The position numbers and the translations under genes are program-made. DNA of 64,000 nt, from NCBI RefSeq assembly GCF_006715055.1, contig NZ_VFMN01000001.1, positions 1,178,001 through 1,242,000 of the forward strand. The letters run 5' to 3'. Position 1 is the first letter of the stretch. Each line of letters opens with the position of its first letter. The notes beneath the pieces are model-generated. The model was not told where the DNA came from. It did not search any database and saw only the letters and a list, made by a program, of their open reading frames with translations. The stretch is from Lapillicoccus jejuensis (GTDB lineage: Bacteria; Actinomycetota; Actinomycetes; Actinomycetales; Dermatophilaceae). Below are positions 59,000 to 64,000 of the stretch, piece after piece.

Positions 59000-59740
59000 T
59001 CACAGGCGGGCGAGGGCGCCGGGCTCCAGCGCCCGCCGCTCGGCGACGTCGAGCCGCTGGTCCTCCAGCGGCACCCCGCGCAGCGTGTGCCGCAGCTCGG
59101 CGACGAGGAGCCGGTCGAGCGTGCGACGGCGCATCGCGAGCGGGTGCCCGTCGCGCTCGAGGCCGACGTACGACGCGTCGCCCCCGGCCGCCGTCATCGC
59201 CTCGACCACCCGCCGGCTCGCCGAGGGCGAGGTCGTGCGGTCGGTGAGCCCGTGCAGGACGAGCAGCCGCGCCCCCGGGTGGGCGTCGTACCGGTGGGCG
59301 GAGACGTCCGCGGACTCGACCCAGGGAGCGAGGCCGACGACGAGGCGGACCCGCTCGTCACCCAGCAGCCGCAGGGCGACCCGACCGCCCATCGAGTGAC
59401 CGACGAGCGCGACGGGGACGCCGGGGTAGCGCGCGGCGACCGCGTCGAGGGCCTCGCGGGTGTCGGCGAGCGGGCTGGCCTGCGTGCCGTTCCACCCGCG
59501 CACCCCGTAGCGCAGCCGGGCGACGGCGAGGTCGCGGCCGGCCCGGCGCGCGGTCCAGGCGAACGGGGCCAGCCACCACACCGGCACCCGCCACCACGAG
59601 TTGGCGGCCGTGCTGTTCTCCTGGCCGCCGTGCAGGACGAGGACGACGGCCCGCGGGGTGGCGGGGGTGGCGTCCCAGCGCAGGTCCCAGTGCAGGTCGG
59701 AGCGCTGGTCGGAGCCGGTGCCGGTGGTCCGCAGGGTCAC
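59000..59740 (-). CDS. Alpha/beta hydrolase
   Basis: 246 residues. VLVLHGGQENS is the oxyanion strand, and the nucleophile elbow reads VGHSMGGR; the Asp is in LHGLTDRTTS, and the His in RDGHPLAMRR. A lysophospholipase-like serine hydrolase of unknown substrate. GTG 59740 is preferred over GTG 59746 because TAGGCT ends exactly 7 nt upstream of it (leaderless). Confidence 0.88.
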   Translation of the reverse strand: MTLRTTGTGSDQRSDLHWDLRWDATPATPRAVVLVLHGGQENSTAANSWWRVPVWWLAPFAWTARRAGRDLAVARLRYGVRGWNGTQASPLADTREALDAVAARYPGVPVALVGHSMGGRVALRLLGDERVRLVVGLAPWVESADVSAHRYDAHPGARLLVLHGLTDRTTSPSASRRVVEAMTAAGGDASYVGLERDGHPLAMRRRTLDRLLVAELRHTLRGVPLEDQRLDVAERRALEPGALARL

Positions 59741-59753
59741 CCTCACGAGCCTA
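59741..59753 (-). promoter_or_regulatory. -10 box with leaderless spacing for the alpha/beta hydrolase
   Basis: TAGGCT (59753-59748, minus strand), 7 nt, GTG 59740. No Shine-Dalgarno at either candidate start. Confidence 0.45.
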
Positions 59754-59902
59754 GGCGGGCCCCGCGCACCTCGCAGGCGTGCCGCCTCCCCCGCCCCTCA
59801 CCTGGTACTACGACCATCGCCCGATGGCGACTGCGCCCGCCCGACGACGACGGTGGTCACATCAGGTCGGAACGGTTCCGGCCCCGCCCCCAGGAGAACA
59901 CC

Positions 59903-60313
59903 ATGACCACCTCGCGTCCCTCCCGTCGCCCCGCCCGTCTGCTCGCCGGCACCGCCGTCGTCGCCCTCGCCCTCGTCACCACCGGCGCGGCCGCCGCCAA
60001 CGCCAAGGGCGGCGACGTCCGCCGCAGCGGCTCCTGCTCGATGGCGAGCACCTGGAAGCTCAAGGCCAAGCCGGACAACTCCGCGCTCCAGGTCGAGTTC
60101 GAGGTCGACCAGAACAAGGTCGGCCAGACCTGGTCGGTCGCCATCACCGACAACGGCGCGAACATCTTCTCCGGCACGCGGACCACGACGGCCCCCTCCG
60201 GTTCCTTCACCGTCGCCGTGCGCACCCCGAACCGTGCCGGCGCCGACCAGATCGTCGCCAAGGCCACCAACGCGGCCACCGGCGAGACCTGCCGCGGCGC
60301 GCTCAGCATCTGA
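59903..60313 (+). CDS. Small secreted protein with beta-sandwich domain, unknown function
   Basis: 136 residues. Signal peptide RPARLLAGTAVVALALVTTG with cleavage after AANA. The mature domain of about 100 residues is beta-rich (STWKLKAKPDNSALQVEFEV, TWSVAITDNG, SGSFTVAVRTPNR) with one Cys near each end, probably a disulfide. ATG 59903 has AGGAG 6 nt upstream. Precedes a DDHGG-repeat protein and a NarL-type two-component system, and may belong to the same regulon. Confidence 0.78.
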   Translation: MTTSRPSRRPARLLAGTAVVALALVTTGAAAANAKGGDVRRSGSCSMASTWKLKAKPDNSALQVEFEVDQNKVGQTWSVAITDNGANIFSGTRTTTAPSGSFTVAVRTPNRAGADQIVAKATNAATGETCRGALSI

Positions 60314-60436
60314 GCCACCGCGCGCCATCCCCCCGCTCGCTCCCCCTGCTCCCCCCCGGACCCGCGTCGCGCCCGTCGTCGAACCAGCCCGCGACGGGCG
60401 CGGCGTGGTCCACACTGCTTCTCGAGGAGAACCACC

Positions 60437-61084
60437 ATGTCCCCTGTGAAACGACTCGCGCTCACCGGCGCGGCCCTGGTCGTCGCCGTCACCCCGGCCG
60501 TCGTCGGGCTGGTCGGCAACGCCAGCTTCAGCGGTGCGGTCCCCGTGCGCGTCCCCGCCGGCGCCCAGACGCTCACCCCCTCCGGCACCTCCACCTCGGC
60601 GGGTCACGACGCCGGTGACGACCACGGCGGCGCCACCGCCACCCCCTCCGGTACGACGACCCGCGAGGACCGCCCCTCGGCGACCTCCACCCGCAGCGCC
60701 GAGGCCGGCGACGACCACGGCGGCGACCGGCCCGCCGGGGTCTCCGACGACGCCACCACCTCCGGCCCGCGGCCCTCCGCCTCGGCCGACGACCACGGCG
60801 GCCTGACGAAGTCCGGCTCCACCTCCCACTCGTCCGGCTCGACCTCGGGCTCGACCTCGGGCTCGACCTCGGGCTCGACGCCGCGGTCCACCTCGGGTGG
60901 CTCCGGCTCGACGTCCGGCGGCTCGGGCGGCACCTCGGGTGGTTCGGGCTCCACGTCCGGCGGGTCCGGCGGGTCCGGCTCCGGCTCGGGTGGGCACACC
61001 GGCGACGCCCCCGCCCCGGCGGGCGCGACGACCCCCGTCGACGACCACGGCGGCCACGGCGGGGACGGGTCCGGCCACCGGTGA
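60437..61084 (+). CDS. Secreted Ser/Gly-rich protein with DDHGG motifs
   Basis: 215 residues. Signal/anchor helix (LALTGAALVVAVTPAVVGLVG), then an entirely low-complexity chain: four DDHGG motifs spaced among Thr/Ser/Pro stretches, a run of GSTS units, and a His-rich end (DDHGGHGGDGSGHR). The Asp-Asp-His clusters could bind divalent metal. ATG 60437 has GAGGAG upstream. Its stop overlaps the histidine-kinase start (GTGA), so it is made together with the kinase, possibly as an extracytoplasmic ligand or metal collector for it. Confidence 0.75.
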   Translation: MSPVKRLALTGAALVVAVTPAVVGLVGNASFSGAVPVRVPAGAQTLTPSGTSTSAGHDAGDDHGGATATPSGTTTREDRPSATSTRSAEAGDDHGGDRPAGVSDDATTSGPRPSASADDHGGLTKSGSTSHSSGSTSGSTSGSTSGSTPRSTSGGSGSTSGGSGGTSGGSGSTSGGSGGSGSGSGGHTGDAPAPAGATTPVDDHGGHGGDGSGHR

Positions 61085-62535
61085 CCACCACCCCGGAGCA
61101 CGACGCGCCCCCCGCACCGACGGCACCCCTCGCGGTGACCCGGCCCCTCGAGGTCGGCTCACCGCGGGCGGCCGTGCCCACGTGGGTCACCGTGTCGCGC
61201 CCCGGGCGCCGCCTCGACACCCGCGCCGCCCCGACACCGCGACGCACGCTGCTGCAGCTGATCGGGGCGGTCGTCCTCGTCCTCGCGGTCGTCGTCGTGC
61301 TCGGCAGCCTCGCCGCGGCCCGGCTCGCCGAGCGCGAGGCGGTCAACGACGCCGCGCACACGACCGACCTCATCGCCGAGGCCGTGGTCCAGCCCGCCCT
61401 CACCGACGCGCTCGCCTCGGGCGACCCGACGGCGGTCAAGGCCTTCGACGTGCTCGTGCGCAAGCACGTCCTCGGGGACGACGTCAAGCGCGTCAAGCTC
61501 TGGAGCCCCGGCGGCACGGTCGTCTACGCGGACGAGCCGCGCCTGGTGGGCCGCACGTTCCCGCTCGACGCCGAGCAGCAGGAGGTGTTCGAGCACCCGA
61601 CCACCCGCGCCGAGATCAGCGACCTGTCGGCGCAGGAGAACCAGTTCGAGACCGGCGGCCGCCTGCTCGAGGTCTACCGCCCGGTGTGGACGTCCAGCGG
61701 ACGTCCCCTGCTCTTCGAGATCTACGCGCCCTACGGGCCCGTGGAGGACCGCGCCACCCAGCTGAGCCGCGGCTTCCTCGGCGTCTTCCTCAGCGCGCTG
61801 CTGCTGCTCGTCGTCCTCCTCGCCCCCGTCGTCCTCGGCCTCGCGCGCCGGCTGTCGCTCGCGGCCCGACAGCGCGAGCGGCTGCTCGAGCACGCCGTCG
61901 AGGCGTCCGGCGACGAGCGACGACGGATCGCGGGGACGCTGCACGACGGGCCGGTGCAGGAGCTCGTCGCGACGTCCTACGCCGTCTCGGGCGCCGCCGA
62001 GCGCGCCCGCCACGAGGGACAGGGCGCTCTGGCCCACGAGCTCGACGGCCTGGCCGGCACGGTGCGCGGGACGATCCGCGCCCTGCGCACGCTGCTCGTC
62101 GACATCTACCCGCCGAGCCTGGCCCAGGCCGGGCTGGCGGCCGCGCTCGCCGACCTCGCCCAGGTCGTCGGTCGCCGGGGCGTGCAGGTCCGGCTCGACG
62201 TCGACGAGCAGGCGGCCGGTGCGCTGTCGGACGCGCAGCAGCGGCTCATCCACCGGGTGGCCCAGGAGTGCCTGCGCAACGTCGCGACCCACGCCGCCCC
62301 GTGCACGGCGACGGTGTCGCTCTCGCGCGACCACGGCCGGACCGTCCTCGACGTCGTCGACGACGGGCCCGGCTTCGACACCGGCCTGGTCAGCGACCCG
62401 CGCGACGGCCACTACGGCCTGCGGGTGCTCGCCGACCTCGCCGGCGACGCCGGCGCCGACCTCGAGGTCGCGTCCGCGCCCGGCTCGGGGACCCACTGGC
62501 GGCTGGCGCTGCCCGAGACGGAGGCCACCCGATGA
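61081..62535 (+). CDS. Sensor histidine kinase, NarL/DegS type (HisKA_3)
   Basis: 484 residues. Helix at about 60-82, an extracytoplasmic sensor of about 160 residues, and a second helix (about 232-258). The dimerisation domain has H288 in RRIAGTLHDGPVQELVA. The HATPase_c domain has RVAQECLRNVATHA, VDDGPGF and HYGLRVLADLAGDAG. GTG start overlaps the DDHGG protein's stop. Partner of the LuxR-type regulator that overlaps its own stop. Confidence 0.93.
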   Translation: MTTTPEHDAPPAPTAPLAVTRPLEVGSPRAAVPTWVTVSRPGRRLDTRAAPTPRRTLLQLIGAVVLVLAVVVVLGSLAAARLAEREAVNDAAHTTDLIAEAVVQPALTDALASGDPTAVKAFDVLVRKHVLGDDVKRVKLWSPGGTVVYADEPRLVGRTFPLDAEQQEVFEHPTTRAEISDLSAQENQFETGGRLLEVYRPVWTSSGRPLLFEIYAPYGPVEDRATQLSRGFLGVFLSALLLLVVLLAPVVLGLARRLSLAARQRERLLEHAVEASGDERRRIAGTLHDGPVQELVATSYAVSGAAERARHEGQGALAHELDGLAGTVRGTIRALRTLLVDIYPPSLAQAGLAAALADLAQVVGRRGVQVRLDVDEQAAGALSDAQQRLIHRVAQECLRNVATHAAPCTATVSLSRDHGRTVLDVVDDGPGFDTGLVSDPRDGHYGLRVLADLAGDAGADLEVASAPGSGTHWRLALPETEATR

Positions 62536-63158
62536 GCGACTCCCCCACGACCGTCGTCCTCGTCGACGACCACCCGATGGTGCGGGCGGGCCTGGCCACC
62601 CTCGTCGACGCGGCCCCGGACCTGCAGGTCGTCGGCCAGGCGGGCGACGGGCGCGAGGCGCTCGACGTCGTCGCGACGGCCCGGCCCGACGTCGTCCTCA
62701 TGGACCTCTCGATGCCGGTGATGGACGGTGTCGAGGCGACCCGCTCGGTGCTGGCCCAGTCCCCCGACACCCACGTCGTCGTGCTCACCTCGTTCTCCGA
62801 CCGCGCCCGGGTCGGCGAGGCCCTCGCCGCCGGCGCGATCGGCTACCTGCTCAAGGACACCGAGCCCGCCGAGCTGCTCGCCGCCGTGCGCTCGGCGGCC
62901 GCCGGGCACGTGCCGCTCGACCCGCGCATCGCCGGGGTGCTGCTGCCGTCGGTGGGGGCGCCGAAGCCGGGCGACGGCCTCTCGGCCCGGGAGCGGGAGG
63001 TCCTCGACCTCGTCGCCGAGGGCATGGCCAACAAGCAGATCGGCCGCCGGCTCGGCATCAGCGAGCGCACGGTCAAGGCGCACCTCGGCCGGGTGTTCCG
63101 CGAGATCGGCGTCGTCGACCGCACCAGCGCGGCCCTGTGGGCGCGCGAGCACCTCTGA
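62532..63158 (+). CDS. Response regulator, NarL/LuxR family
   Basis: 208 residues. Receiver domain with DDH, phospho-acceptor Asp58 in VLMDLSMP, VLTSF and LLKDTEP. The C-terminal LuxR HTH reads LSAREREVLDLVAEGMANKQI then GISERTVKAHLGRVF. ATG overlaps the kinase stop (ATGA). Forms a two-component pair with it; target genes unknown. Confidence 0.95.
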   Translation: MSDSPTTVVLVDDHPMVRAGLATLVDAAPDLQVVGQAGDGREALDVVATARPDVVLMDLSMPVMDGVEATRSVLAQSPDTHVVVLTSFSDRARVGEALAAGAIGYLLKDTEPAELLAAVRSAAAGHVPLDPRIAGVLLPSVGAPKPGDGLSAREREVLDLVAEGMANKQIGRRLGISERTVKAHLGRVFREIGVVDRTSAALWAREHL

Positions 63159-63251
63159 CGCGGCGTCCCTGACCGGTCACCGGGTTCCGCGGAGACCGCT
63201 TCCTCGGCGACCACCGGGACGCGCCCGTACGGGGCGTCGTACGGTCGGGAC

Positions 63252-63971
63252 ATGGACCTGGGACTGGAGGGCAAGGTCGCGCTGGTCGTCGGCGGCGCGG
63301 GACTCGTGGGCAGCGCGGTCGCGCGGGCCCTGCACGCGGAGGGCGCGACCGTGGTCCTCGCCGGGCGCACCGCGGCGACGCTCGAGGAGCAGGCGGGCGC
63401 GATCGGCGACGGCGTGACGACGCAGGTGCTCGACTCGACCGACGACGCATCGGTCAGTGCCGGCGTGGCGGCGGTCGTCGAGCGGCACGGCCGCGTCGAC
63501 GTCCTGGTCAACTGCGCCGCGCCGTCCGCGCGGACCCTCGACCCGGACAAGCAGGCCGACCCCGAGCAGGTGACGTGGGCCTTCCAGACCAAGGCGATGG
63601 GCTACCTGCGCTGCGCCAACGCCGTCCTCCCCGCCATGGTCGAGGCCGGCTGGGGACGGGTCGTGCACGTCAGCGGGCAGAACGCCTACCTCACGACGAA
63701 CATCACCGGCGCGGTCCGAAACGGCGCCGTCGGCATCCTCGGCAAGGCGCTCGCCGACCAGGTCGCCGGGTCCGGGGTGACGGTCAACGTCGTCCACCCG
63801 GGGATCGTCACGCCCGACGCGGTCGCCGAGGTCGAGGTCGGCGCGGGTGGCCAGTCGACGCCCGAGCAGGTCGCCGCCGTCGTGACGTTCCTCTGCTCGC
63901 AGGCCGCGGCCGCGGTGTCCGGCGAGAGCGTCTCGGTCGGCCACCGGGTGCGCGGGGTCAGCGCCTACTGA
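63252..63971 (+). CDS. Short-chain dehydrogenase/reductase (SDR)
   Basis: 239 residues. Rossmann glycine motif GGAGLVGSAVARAL, then VLVNCAAPS. The catalytic region is altered: HVSGQNAYLTTNITGAVRNGAVGILGKAL keeps the Ser position (HVSG) but has no YxxxK Tyr-Lys pair at the usual spacing, so activity is uncertain. The end VTFLCSQAAAAVSGESVSVGHRVRG is typical. Probable NAD(P)-dependent or cofactor-binding SDR-like protein. A weak leaderless-type -10 (TACGGT) lies 6 nt upstream of ATG 63252. Confidence 0.82.
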   Translation: MDLGLEGKVALVVGGAGLVGSAVARALHAEGATVVLAGRTAATLEEQAGAIGDGVTTQVLDSTDDASVSAGVAAVVERHGRVDVLVNCAAPSARTLDPDKQADPEQVTWAFQTKAMGYLRCANAVLPAMVEAGWGRVVHVSGQNAYLTTNITGAVRNGAVGILGKALADQVAGSGVTVNVVHPGIVTPDAVAEVEVGAGGQSTPEQVAAVVTFLCSQAAAAVSGESVSVGHRVRGVSAY

Positions 63972-64000
63972 CGCCGCGGGGTCCGTCTCAGGACACCCCA

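Overview
The window is chromosomal DNA from a very high-GC Gram-positive bacterium. Codon use is strongly G/C-ending, GTG starts are common, and many genes are joined by 4-nt GTGA/ATGA overlaps. Leaderless promoters, GTP-type PEP carboxykinase, an LCP cell-wall ligase, GtrA/GT39 glycosylation proteins, CGNR zinc-finger regulators and CHAT/S8 cassettes all point to an actinomycete, probably Micrococcales (Intrasporangiaceae-like; genus not determined). I see no insertion sequence, integrase, prophage or CRISPR array.

Layout. 0-4 kb: 3' part of pckG, a cold-shock gene with a long leader, and a minus-strand trio (Gly/Gln-repeat membrane protein, sulfotransferase, dienelactone hydrolase). 4-13 kb: OmpR-type two-component system, a CGNR regulator/MFS exporter pair flanked by two copies of one 40-nt palindrome, an acyl-CoA ligase, and a GT39-GtrA pair. 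13-16.5 kb: tRNA-Ser(GCT), an LCP protein, a second cold-shock gene with a matching leader, and a FolP2-type protein. 16.5-30.6 kb: a minus-strand Dpp-type ABC importer divergent from a plus-strand operon of GH94, GH3 and GH35 enzymes. I read this as an oligosaccharide-utilisation locus, most likely for beta-1,2-glucooligosaccharides. 30.7-36.7 kb: tRNA-Ser(TGA), then a cassette of cytoplasmic subtilisin, ECF-like sigma factor, small Ig-like protein and CHAT-TPR protease. 36.7-41 kb: DUF1023 hydrolase with a small WXG100-like partner, then cysE-cysK.

41-53 kb: secreted beta-propeller protein, FeS/heterodisulfide-reductase-like membrane protein, a PF10091/GH144 enzyme with no signal peptide, secreted HExxH metallopeptidase, TrmB/LuxR-type regulator, and a secreted GH92 mannosidase behind a LacI-type operator. 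53.3-55.3 kb: a SAV_915-like protein and two unrecognised genes among arrays of a 42/43-bp repeat. 55.3-59 kb: an osmoprotectant (OpuC/ProU-type) ABC transporter. 59-64 kb: alpha/beta hydrolase, two small secreted proteins, a NarL-type two-component system and an SDR.

The strongest candidates for something new are: (i) the S8-sigma-Ig-CHAT protease cassette; (ii) the predicted beta-1,2-glucan system (GH94+GH3+GH35, with GH144 about 16 kb away); (iii) the twin cold-shock leaders, which share a +1 element and an internal hairpin/U-run; (iv) the dispersed 42/43-bp repeat arrays at gene 3' ends. All functions are inferred from sequence motifs read by eye; no database search was run.
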